A program made the position numbers and the translations under genes. The notes under the pieces were generated by a model that had not been told where the DNA came from, made no database searches, and saw nothing but the letters and a program-made list of their open reading frames with translations. DNA of 64,000 nt, taken from the NCBI GenBank assembly GCA_963716865.1, contig CAVQUF010000004.1:434001-498000 (forward strand), written 5' to 3'. Origin of the DNA: AC-32 sp963716865 (GTDB lineage: Bacteria > Actinomycetota > Thermoleophilia > Gaiellales > Gaiellaceae). Of the stretch, positions 7,558 through 14,808 are shown in pieces. Position 1 is the stretch's first letter. The number at the start of each line of letters is the position of its first letter.

Positions 7558-8609
7558 GCGGCCCCAGTCGAGTCCTGCTCACCGGCGCCACCGGCGCCTT
7601 CGGGCGCTGCATCGCGCGCGAGCTGCTCGAACGCGGCTGCGACCTGATTCTGCTCGTCCGCGGGAGCAGCGAGATCGAGGCGACGTCCAGGGTGCTCGCG
7701 GCGCTCGACGCCAGGGACGCGAGCCGCCGGGTGACCGTCCTGCACGGCGACGTGTCGGTGCCGGACCTCGGGCTCGAGCCGGCGTCGGTCGATCTGCTCC
7801 GCAACACGCTCGACGGGATCGTCCACGCCGCGGCGACCACCGCGTTCGGCGCGCCGCTCCCGGTCGCGCGCCGGGTCAACGTCGGCGGCACCCTCAACGT
7901 GCTCGACTTCGCGCGCACGATCGACCGTCTCCGGGCCGTCGGCTACGTGAGCACGACCTTCGTCGCGGGCAAGCGGGTCGGGACGATCGCGGAGTCCGAG
8001 CTCGTCCACGGCGAGGGCTTCGTCACCTCCTACGAGCGGTCGAAGTACGAGGCCGAGCTGCTCGTCCGGGCCGCGGCAGAGGCGATCCCGCTCACGATCT
8101 TCCGGCCGAGCGTGATCGTCGGCGACGAGACCGCGGGCAAGCCGAGCGCGCTCTTCTTCGTCCTGTCGCTGATCAGGCGCGGCCTGTTGCCGCTCCTGCC
8201 GGCTGGACCGCACACGCGCCTCGACCTGATCGACGCGCAGGACGCCGCGGCGGCGGTCGCGACGCTGTTCGTCGAGACGGACGGCGGAAGCACGTACCAC
8301 GTCGCGAGCGGCACCGAGGCCCCGCTGCTGAGCGAGGTGGTCCGCGCCGCGAACGCGCCGCCGGTCAGCTTCGTGGACGAGACCGCGTTCGCGGCCGAGA
8401 TCCGGCGGCTTTGCGGCGCAGAGCCGCGCACCACGACGCTCTACGACCGGCTGACGAAATTCATCGGGATCGTCACCTACCCGAAGATCTTCGACACCTC
8501 GGCCGCGGCTGCCGCCCTGCAGCGGCCGGTGCGCCGCTGCGACCCGCTGGCCGCCGTGCGCGCGACGTTCACGCCCCGCGGCGAGCAGGAAGGCGTGAGC
8601 GCCGCATGA
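7554..8609 (+). CDS. Extended SDR, fatty-acyl-reductase (NAD_binding_4)-like
   Basis: The 351-aa NAD(P)-dependent reductase begins VLLTGATGAFGRCIARELLE, the Gly motif of extended SDRs. LHGDVSVPDLGLE and GIVHAAATTAFG follow the pattern of the male-sterility/acyl-CoA-reductase branch rather than sugar epimerases. The catalytic Ser/Thr and YxxxK are seen as VSTTFVAG and SYERSKYEAE, and IFRPSVIVGDETAGKPS closes the core. The GTG start overlaps the fusion gene stop, and the TGA overlaps the next ATG. In this operon it may supply or modify a long-chain alcohol or aldehyde for lipid assembly; that is inference. Confidence 0.82.
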   Translation: MSGPSRVLLTGATGAFGRCIARELLERGCDLILLVRGSSEIEATSRVLAALDARDASRRVTVLHGDVSVPDLGLEPASVDLLRNTLDGIVHAAATTAFGAPLPVARRVNVGGTLNVLDFARTIDRLRAVGYVSTTFVAGKRVGTIAESELVHGEGFVTSYERSKYEAELLVRAAAEAIPLTIFRPSVIVGDETAGKPSALFFVLSLIRRGLLPLLPAGPHTRLDLIDAQDAAAAVATLFVETDGGSTYHVASGTEAPLLSEVVRAANAPPVSFVDETAFAAEIRRLCGAEPRTTTLYDRLTKFIGIVTYPKIFDTSAAAAALQRPVRRCDPLAAVRATFTPRGEQEGVSAA

Positions 8610-9190
8610 GCGCCGTGCTCGCCGAGCTCAGGCTCGTCCCGAACCAGCTCACCGCCCTGCGGCTCCTCCTCCTGCCCGCGATGTGGTTCTTCGCGCTCGA
8701 AGGGTGGGCGCTCCCCGTCGGAATCGGGCTCGCGGTCTGCTTCGTCACCGACTTCGGCGATGGGTACGTCGCGCGGCGGCTCGGGCAGACGAGCTCGTTC
8801 GGCAGCAAGTTCGACTCGGCAGTCGACGCGTTCATCGGGCCCTCCGCGATCGTCTGGCTCTTCCTGCTCGAGCCTGACGTCATCCTCGGGCACCTCCCGC
8901 TGCTCGCGGCCTGGTTCGTGGTCACGTACGCCTCGGCGGTCGTCGGGATGCTGAAGCACGGCCGGTTCGCGAACCTCCACCTGCAGTCGTCGAGGATTGC
9001 CTGCGTCGTCCAGTACGCCTTCCTCGTCGACGTCTTCGTGACCGCGTCCTACGAGCCGGTGCTGCTCTACGCGGCCGCCGCGGCCGGGATCGCGTCGTCG
9101 CTCGAGACCCTCGTCCTGCAGCTGACCCGGATTCAGGTCGACGAGCACCAGGGGTCGATCCTCTACGCCGCCCGGCGGAGCCGCGCGTGA
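8606..9190 (+). CDS. CDP-alcohol phosphatidyltransferase family protein
   Basis: The 194-aa membrane enzyme carries an exact CDP-alcohol phosphotransferase motif, D-x2-DG-x2-AR-x8-G-x3-D-x3-D, at about residues 50-77 (DFGDGYVARR ... GSKFDSAVD). These Asp residues bind Mg2+ and catalyse transfer of a phospho-lipid or phospho-alcohol from CDP to an acceptor hydroxyl. About six helices are visible. The ATG overlaps the SDR stop (ATGA) and the TGA overlaps the next GTG. It is the logical consumer of the CDP-activated lipid made by the CarS-like domain two genes upstream. The acceptor is unknown. Confidence 0.88.
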   Translation: MSAVLAELRLVPNQLTALRLLLLPAMWFFALEGWALPVGIGLAVCFVTDFGDGYVARRLGQTSSFGSKFDSAVDAFIGPSAIVWLFLLEPDVILGHLPLLAAWFVVTYASAVVGMLKHGRFANLHLQSSRIACVVQYAFLVDVFVTASYEPVLLYAAAAAGIASSLETLVLQLTRIQVDEHQGSILYAARRSRA

Positions 9191-10155
9191 CCCATGCGGG
9201 GCTGGCGCGCCTGGCCCGCGGCTTCCGGCCGTTCGCCCTGGTCGCCGCCTGCGCCGGGCTCGCGTTCGCCCTGTGGTCGGAGCGGGAGGGGATCGCGGCG
9301 TTCCCGTGGCGCCTGTCGGCGGCGCCGTTCGCGCTCGCAGTGCTCGCGTTCTCGTTCAGCCCGTTCTTCGGCGCCACGTCGTTCTGGCTAATCGCGCGCG
9401 AGATCACCGGCACGGCGCGCTTCAGGCCGTCCGCCGGTCTGTGGATGCGCTCGTTCGTCGCCCGGTACGTGCCGTCCGGCGCGCTGACGGTCGCGGTACG
9501 GGTCGAAGGCCGCGACGCGATCGGCGCCTCCGCGAAACAGGTACTCCTGGCGACGGTCTACGAGCAGGGCGCGGCCGCGATCGGAGGAGCGGCAATCGCA
9601 ATCGCCGCGCTGACACTGGATCGCGGAAACCCCCCGCTCGCCGCGGCACTGATCCTCGCCGGAATCGTTGCGCTGGTCGCCGTCGTTCCCTCGGCCGCCG
9701 ATCGGCTGAGACGGCTCCCGGTCCTCCAGCGGCTGCCCGAGTCGGAGCAGTTCCCGAGGAAGGCCGTCGGCCTCGGCGGGCTCGCCTGCTTCGGGGGCTG
9801 GCTCTTCACGGGCACCGCGGCATGGATCCTCGTGAACGCCCTCTCGCCGAAACCCGAAGGCCTCTTCTTCGTGACGGGCGCCTACGCGTTCTCGTGGTTG
9901 CTCGGGTTCGTGATCGTCTTCGCGCCGAGCGGCCTCGGCGTCCGCGAGGCGACGTTCGTCGCGCTGCTCGCGCCCAGCCTCGGCGCAGGCCCGGCCACGG
10001 CTATCGCCCTGATCCTGCGGTTCGCGAACACCGTCGGCGACCTCGTCGCCGTCGGACTGACACTCGCGGTTATGCCTCGGCGTGCCGCTCCGCTCCGGTG
10101 GGCTCGAGCGTGTCGTGGACGTGCTCGCCGACCTTGCGATCCGGCCGCGCGATGA
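9187..10155 (+). CDS. Lysylphosphatidylglycerol-synthase-like (YbhN/UPF0104) membrane protein
   Basis: The 322-aa protein has about eight transmembrane segments and the features of the LPG-synthase transmembrane region family: a conserved RSFVARYVPSG region after helix 2, VYEQGAAAIGG, and FAPSGLGVREATFVALL near the C-terminus, which is the family signature. Such domains act as flippases or lipid-linked transporters in MprF and relatives. The last 29 residues are basic and overlap the 3' end of the convergent permease by 86 bp. The GTG start overlaps the upstream stop. It may move the product of this operon across the membrane (inference). Confidence 0.8.
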   Translation: MTHAGLARLARGFRPFALVAACAGLAFALWSEREGIAAFPWRLSAAPFALAVLAFSFSPFFGATSFWLIAREITGTARFRPSAGLWMRSFVARYVPSGALTVAVRVEGRDAIGASAKQVLLATVYEQGAAAIGGAAIAIAALTLDRGNPPLAAALILAGIVALVAVVPSAADRLRRLPVLQRLPESEQFPRKAVGLGGLACFGGWLFTGTAAWILVNALSPKPEGLFFVTGAYAFSWLLGFVIVFAPSGLGVREATFVALLAPSLGAGPATAIALILRFANTVGDLVAVGLTLAVMPRRAAPLRWARACRGRARRPCDPAAR

Positions 10156-11677
10156 GGAAGTAGACCGCGCCGACCACGGCGATGACGACCATGACCGACA
10201 GCGTGATCCAGTCGAGGTTGAAGAGGGCACGACCGCTCGACAGCCCGGTCGGCACGACGACGTTCAGGAGCATCAGCCCGAGGTAGGCCGCGGCGATGAT
10301 CGTCACCGTCCAGCCCCACTTCCCGAGCTTGAACGCGCCCTCGGGCTTCCAGCCGCGTGCCCGCGCGATGACCGCAGCAAGGACGGCGAGCAGGAACGAG
10401 AGGTAGATGCCGCTCACGCCGAACGAGACGAGCGAGTAGAGCGCCGTCGTGTGCGCCGGGTAGGTGATGAACCAGAGATCGACGTTCTTGGACGGCTGGT
10501 AGTAGACGAGGAAAACGAACAGCACGGAGACGAGCGCGCCGGTTACCAGCGCGTTGACGGGCGTCTTGAACCTCGAGTGCACCTTCGAGAGCCAACCCGA
10601 GCCTGGAAGCGCGCCGTCGCGCCCGTACGAGAACGCCAGCCGGCTGCCCGCACCCTGGACCGCGCTCCCGCACGAGAAGAACGCGAAGATGATCAGCACG
10701 AGCAGGAAGTCCTGCATCCCGCTCGAGAGCTGCGCGAGGATCGCCGGGACGCCTCCGGCGACGGTCGCCTTGATCGGGTCGTGCTTCGGCATCGCGAGCA
10801 GCAGCGCCGCGGTGAGGATCAGCGACCCCACGCCTCCCCAGATCAGCGCCCAGCGCATCGCCTTCGGGATCTTCGTGCCGGCGTCCTTCGTCTCCTCGGC
10901 GATGTCTCCGCAGGACTCGAAGCCGTAGAAGATGTAGACGGGCGCGAGGACTGCGACGAGCGCGGCGGCGAGCCAGCTCCCCCCGAAGCCGACGCCGAGC
11001 GCGTTCGTCGAGGCGTGCGTGGCGCCCTGGGTGCTGAAGAGGAAGCCGAGGCTGTGGTGGAACCCATGGATCGCAAGGATGATCGCGATGCCGAGCGTCC
11101 CGAGGATCTCGACGCCGACGCCGAACTGTGCAACGCCACCCATGACCTTGGCGCCTGTGATGTTGAGGGTGGTCTGGATCGCCAGGAGGACGAGCGTGAT
11201 CAGCAGGACCGTCGTGTGGTCCGTCGGATCCCAGTTCGTCCCGAACCAGTTGTGGAAGAGCGCCGTGATATACCCGACCGACCCGGTGTCGACGGCGGCC
11301 ACGGTGACCAGCAGCGCGATCCCGTAGAACCAGCCGACGAACCAGCCGTAGGCCGGTCCGACCGAGAACTTGCTGTACTGGTAGAGGGCGCCCGCGACCG
11401 GGTAGTGGCTCGCGAGCTCGCCGAACACAAGCGCGACGAAGAACATCCCGATCAGCGGGATGAACGTCAGCCAGATGTACGCGGGGCCTGCGAGGGCCAC
11501 TCCGAGGACGAAGAGGGAGTAGATGCCGACCATCGGCGACAGGTACGTGAACCCGACCGCGAAGTTCTCGAAGAAGCCGAGAACGCGGTTGAGCTGCGGC
11601 TTGTAGCCGAGGTTCTCGAGCCGCGCGTCGTCGTCTACCGCTGGAATCGCAACGTCTGGGGTGGCCGTCTCGGGCAT
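10070..11677 (-). CDS. APC-superfamily amino-acid permease
   Basis: The 535-aa permease has about 12 helices. Helix 1 contains FFENFAVGFTYLSPMVGIYS, the position of the substrate-binding G-x-G-like break in APC transporters. FGELASHYPVAGALYQYSK is the conserved helix 2-3 signature, and YIFYGFESCGDIAEETKDAG matches the helix 6 to loop E-E-T motif. It most resembles the amino-acid/GABA/choline permease group. The ATG is preceded by AGGAGGA. It faces the aromatic hydroxylase gene, with a promoter in the gap. Confidence 0.88.
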   Translation of the reverse strand: MPETATPDVAIPAVDDDARLENLGYKPQLNRVLGFFENFAVGFTYLSPMVGIYSLFVLGVALAGPAYIWLTFIPLIGMFFVALVFGELASHYPVAGALYQYSKFSVGPAYGWFVGWFYGIALLVTVAAVDTGSVGYITALFHNWFGTNWDPTDHTTVLLITLVLLAIQTTLNITGAKVMGGVAQFGVGVEILGTLGIAIILAIHGFHHSLGFLFSTQGATHASTNALGVGFGGSWLAAALVAVLAPVYIFYGFESCGDIAEETKDAGTKIPKAMRWALIWGGVGSLILTAALLLAMPKHDPIKATVAGGVPAILAQLSSGMQDFLLVLIIFAFFSCGSAVQGAGSRLAFSYGRDGALPGSGWLSKVHSRFKTPVNALVTGALVSVLFVFLVYYQPSKNVDLWFITYPAHTTALYSLVSFGVSGIYLSFLLAVLAAVIARARGWKPEGAFKLGKWGWTVTIIAAAYLGLMLLNVVVPTGLSSGRALFNLDWITLSVMVVIAVVGAVYFLIARPDRKVGEHVHDTLEPTGAERHAEA

Positions 11678-11711
11678 CTCTCGTCCTCCTGCCAGTCTGT
11701 GGGGGCGGGCT

Positions 11712-11741
11712 ATCTAAGACCTCTCCGCTGTTCGATGTCAA
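11712..11741 (-). promoter_or_regulatory. Probable promoter of the APC permease
   Basis: On the minus strand a perfect -35 TTGACA (11736-11741) is followed after 18 bp by TTAGAT (11712-11717), about 35 bp before the permease start. The -10 match is weak. Confidence 0.42.
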
Positions 11742-11750
11742 GATCGCGCC

Positions 11751-13289
11751 ATGGTGGAACGCGAAGTCCCGGTGCTCGTGGTCGGGGGCAGCCTGGTCGG
11801 GCTGTCGACCGCGCTCTTCCTCGCAGACAACGGCGTCGCGCCGGTCGTCGTAGAACGGCACCGGGGCCCGGCCATCCATCCCCGCGCCGCGCTCTTCTTC
11901 CAGCGCACGGTCGAGCTCTGGCGAAGCGTCGGCCTCGAGGACGAGATCCTCACCGCCTCGTCGCTCGAGTTCGAGCAGAACGGTGCGGTCATGTCCGTCG
12001 AGAGCCTCGGCGGCAAGGAGGTCGAGTGGTTCTTCCGCACCGTCAACGAGGGCGTCGAGGAGCTCAGCCCCTCCCCTCGCCTGTTCGTCACCCAGATCGG
12101 CCTCGAGCCGATTCTGCGCCGGCGGGCCGAGGAGCTCGGGGCCGAGGTGCGCTACTCCTGGGAGACTGTTTCCGTGCAGGAGGACGGCGACGGCGTGGCC
12201 GCGACGGTCCGGCACCGAGAGAGCGGCGACGAGGAGACGATCCGCGCGCCGTACGTCGTGGCCGCGGACGGCGCACACAGCCCGATCCGCGAGCGCCTCG
12301 GCATTCCGATGCACGGCCACGGAAGCTTCTCGAACAGCATCACGATCTACTTCCGGGCCGACGTGAAGCCGCTTCTGCGCGAGCGGAACCTGAGCGTGAT
12401 CTACGTCTTCGGGCCCCGGCTGCAGGGGTTCTTCCGCTTCTCGCTGGCCGGTGACGCGGGCTTCCTCGTCGTGAACAAGGCGATCGACGAGCACGGAGAG
12501 CTCTCGGCCGACCTCTGGGGCGACACGAGCGACGAGAAGTGCGTCGAGTTCGTGCGCGAGGCGCTCGGCGACCCGGAGATCGCCGTTGACGTCGAGAACG
12601 TCCAGCGCTGGAACGCGAGCGCCGAGTGGGCGGATCGCTTCCAGGAGGGCAGGATCTTCCTCGCCGGCGACTCGGGCCACGTCATGCCGCCGACCGGAGG
12701 CTACGGCGGCAACGTCGGCGTCCAGGACGCGCACAACCTCGCGTGGAAGCTCGCGTATGTGGTGCAAGGAGACGCAGGCCCCCGGCTGCTCGACTCCTAT
12801 GACCCCGAGCGGCGGCCGATCGCCGAGGAGACCGTCGAGCAGGCGTACGCCCGCTACGTGCTCCGGCTCGCACCCGAGCTCGGCAAGGAGAACCTCCACC
12901 CGATGGCCGACGACGCGGCGATCGACCTCGGCTACCGCTACCGGTCCGACGCGATCGTCTCGGACGGCGACGGGGACGGCCTGTTCGTCGATCCCCGCGA
13001 ACCGGCCGCGATTCCGGGCGTGCGGGCGCCGCACGTCGCGCTCGAGAGCGGCTCGACGCTCGACCTCTTCGGCGGCTCGTTCGTGCTGCTCACCGGGGAC
13101 GAGGAGTGGGAGCGCGCGGCCGACGGGGCCGGCGTTCAGGCGCACCGAATCGACGCCCCCGGCTACGAGGAGATCTACGGGCCCGGCGCGGTGCTGGTCC
13201 GGCCGGACGGCTTCGTCGCCTGGCGCAGCGACGGCGCGGCAGAGGACGGCGCGCTCGCGGGCGTGCTAGACCGGCTGCTCGCTCGCTAG
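11751..13289 (+). CDS. FAD-dependent aromatic hydroxylase (PheA/TfdB/PgaE-type)
   Basis: The 512-aa group A flavin hydroxylase has VLVVGGSLVGLSTALFLAD for FAD binding at the N-terminus, VVAADGAHSPIRERLG as the DG motif, and FLAGDSGHVMPPTGGYGGN as the GD motif. The last 80 residues form the thioredoxin-like C-terminal domain typical of phenol hydroxylase and polyketide hydroxylases (GGSFVLLTGDEEWERAA ... GPGAVLVRPDGFVAWRS). The ATG at 11751 has no Shine-Dalgarno, so initiation may be leaderless. Its 3' end overlaps the nitrilase gene by 24 bp. The substrate is unknown. Confidence 0.88.
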   Translation: MVEREVPVLVVGGSLVGLSTALFLADNGVAPVVVERHRGPAIHPRAALFFQRTVELWRSVGLEDEILTASSLEFEQNGAVMSVESLGGKEVEWFFRTVNEGVEELSPSPRLFVTQIGLEPILRRRAEELGAEVRYSWETVSVQEDGDGVAATVRHRESGDEETIRAPYVVAADGAHSPIRERLGIPMHGHGSFSNSITIYFRADVKPLLRERNLSVIYVFGPRLQGFFRFSLAGDAGFLVVNKAIDEHGELSADLWGDTSDEKCVEFVREALGDPEIAVDVENVQRWNASAEWADRFQEGRIFLAGDSGHVMPPTGGYGGNVGVQDAHNLAWKLAYVVQGDAGPRLLDSYDPERRPIAEETVEQAYARYVLRLAPELGKENLHPMADDAAIDLGYRYRSDAIVSDGDGDGLFVDPREPAAIPGVRAPHVALESGSTLDLFGGSFVLLTGDEEWERAADGAGVQAHRIDAPGYEEIYGPGAVLVRPDGFVAWRSDGAAEDGALAGVLDRLLAR

Positions 13290-14033
13290 GACCTCGTCCA
13301 GCATCGGCGACCGCGCGCGGACGGCCGCGAGCACATCGGGGTCGAAGTCGGCAATCGCCAGCCCTTCCTCGCTCGGGCCCGCTTCGGCCAGGATCGCGCC
13401 CTCGGGGTCGTAGATCGCGCTGTGGCCGCAAAGCCGCCGGCCGTCGGCCTCGCCCAGATGGTTCGAGAGGACGACGTACATCGTGTTCTCGAACGCGCGG
13501 GCCGGGTGGACGACCGACCGCCTCTCGTGCGAGCTCGGGCACAGGTACCCGTGAGCGCCGGCGAGCGCGGCAGCCCGCGCGTGCTCGGGGAACGTCGCGT
13601 CGTAGCAGACGCCGAGCGCGAGCCTCCAGCCGCCGATCTCGACACTGCAGCCCTCGCGGCCGGGCCGGAAGAGCTCGCGCTCGTCGCGGTCGAGGTGCTG
13701 CTTGTCGTACCGGGCGACGACTTCCCCGCCCTCGTCGACGACGAGCGCCGAGATCGTGCGCCCGCCGCCGTCGATGAACGAGCCGCTGACGACCACCGCG
13801 ATCGAGCCGGCTCGGCAGGCGTCGCGGACCGGATCGAGCCGCGGGTCGCCCACGCTCATGTCGCATCGCTCCGGCTCGTCCCGGACGAGCGTCAGGTGGT
13901 AGCAGCACAGGAACAGCTCGGGAAAGACGGCGAGCGCGGCGCCGCGTGCGCTCGCCTCGCCGATCAGGCGCACGGCCGTCCCGACGTTCTGCTCGATCTC
14001 GCCCGGTGTCGCGACGGCCTGCGCCGACGCCAC
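13266..14033 (-). CDS. Carbon-nitrogen hydrolase (nitrilase superfamily)
   Basis: The 255-aa protein has the Glu-Lys-Cys triad of the superfamily at E39 (VFPELFLCCY), K111 (YDKQHLDRDE) and C143 (LGVCYDATFPE). The length is typical of amidase-type members that hydrolyse amides, carbamoyl groups or ureido compounds. A GTG at 14033 was chosen as start because the next stop in frame is close upstream and RVASAQ matches the first beta strand. It follows a 49-aa gene by 26 bp in the same direction, probably one transcript. Confidence 0.85.
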   Translation of the reverse strand: MASAQAVATPGEIEQNVGTAVRLIGEASARGAALAVFPELFLCCYHLTLVRDEPERCDMSVGDPRLDPVRDACRAGSIAVVVSGSFIDGGGRTISALVVDEGGEVVARYDKQHLDRDERELFRPGREGCSVEIGGWRLALGVCYDATFPEHARAAALAGAHGYLCPSSHERRSVVHPARAFENTMYVVLSNHLGEADGRRLCGHSAIYDPEGAILAEAGPSEEGLAIADFDPDVLAAVRARSPMLDEVLASEQPV

Positions 14034-14059
14034 CCGGAGACGGCGGTCCGGAGGCGGCG

Positions 14060-14209
14060 TCAGAACTGGAGCAGAACCTCGCCCGCGGAGACGGCGGGCG
14101 GAGCCGGCAGGTTCGGCACGTTCTCCTTGAGCCAGACGTCATCGGCCCGGCTGCTCAGCTGCCCTGCGAGCTCGGCGTTTCCCTCGTAGCGGCGGACACT
14201 TGCGTACAT
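14060..14209 (-). CDS. Small protein, shortened ABM-like (antibiotic-biosynthesis-monooxygenase fold)
   Basis: This 49-aa reading frame has an excellent Shine-Dalgarno (AAAGGAG) just upstream of its ATG at 14209. The first half (MYASVRRYEGNAELAG) resembles the first strand and helix of ABM-fold proteins of about 95-105 aa. The last half (WLKENVPNLPAPPAVSAGEV) resembles their final helix and strand. The middle of the fold is absent without loss of frame, suggesting an in-frame internal deletion. It leads the nitrilase gene in an apparent two-gene operon. It may be a relic or a true miniature; it was recognised by pattern only. Confidence 0.55.
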   Translation of the reverse strand: MYASVRRYEGNAELAGQLSSRADDVWLKENVPNLPAPPAVSAGEVLLQF

Positions 14210-14300
14210 GACGCTCTCCTTTCGCTTCGCGAACCGGGGGCATTATCGCCGGCTTTCGCGGGAAGGGATCCGAAAACCGGCGTAGAAGCACGTCGGTTCC

Positions 14301-14786
14301 ATGGAAGACCGAAACATCGCTGGAGAACTCGCCCTACTCGCGACGGACGTCGATTCGCTTGCGAAGTCCCTGGTTCAGGCCAAGGCCGAGCTGACCCGCG
14401 AAACCGAGCGTCGCAACCGTGCCGAGACCAAGACGGAGGAGCTCCGCAGCGAGCTCGGGCACGCTCGACGACGGGCGCAGACCGCCGAGCGCGAGCTCGG
14501 GAAGGTCACGGCCGGGATCGAGGCGACGACGCACACCGCTCTGGTGACGCGGCACGAGCTGGAGACGCGGCTCGAAGAGGCCCAGCAGGCGAACGAGCAG
14601 CTTCGCAAGGAGGTTCACCGGAAGGAGCGCGAGCGCCAGACGCTCGAGCTGAACCTGCGCGAGGTGATGGAGAACCTGCGGAACGCTGCCCAGGAAGCCC
14701 AGGCCTCGGCCGTGGTGACTCCTCCGCTCCCGCAGTCCGATGAGCCGACGCTCGTCCCCACGCGACCGAGCGACATCGGCTGGTAA
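14301..14786 (+). CDS. Coiled-coil protein of unknown function
   Basis: The 161-aa soluble protein is almost entirely predicted helix with heptad-like spacing (residues about 15-125), rich in Glu, Arg, Lys and Leu, for example ELETRLEEAQQANEQLRKEV. A short Pro/Thr-rich tail ends in SDIGW. There is no signal peptide and no membrane segment. It may be a cytoskeletal or scaffold-like protein; no family is recognised. A small 5-bp hairpin with a GAGA loop follows at 14788-14801. It is convergent with the Vps62-like gene. Confidence 0.7.
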   Translation: MEDRNIAGELALLATDVDSLAKSLVQAKAELTRETERRNRAETKTEELRSELGHARRRAQTAERELGKVTAGIEATTHTALVTRHELETRLEEAQQANEQLRKEVHRKERERQTLELNLREVMENLRNAAQEAQASAVVTPPLPQSDEPTLVPTRPSDIGW

Positions 14787-14808
14787 GCGCGCGAGAGCGC
14801 GAATCCGG

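Noticed and set aside
9882..13145. Minus-strand frame of more than 1000 codons across the permease and hydroxylase genes
   Set aside because: A shadow frame typical of GC-rich DNA, rich in Arg/Asp/Glu/Ala, without any family motif and fully overlapping recognised genes.
14788..14801. Short GC hairpin with GAGA loop after the coiled-coil gene
   Set aside because: The stem is only 5 bp with no T-run; too weak to call a terminator on its own.
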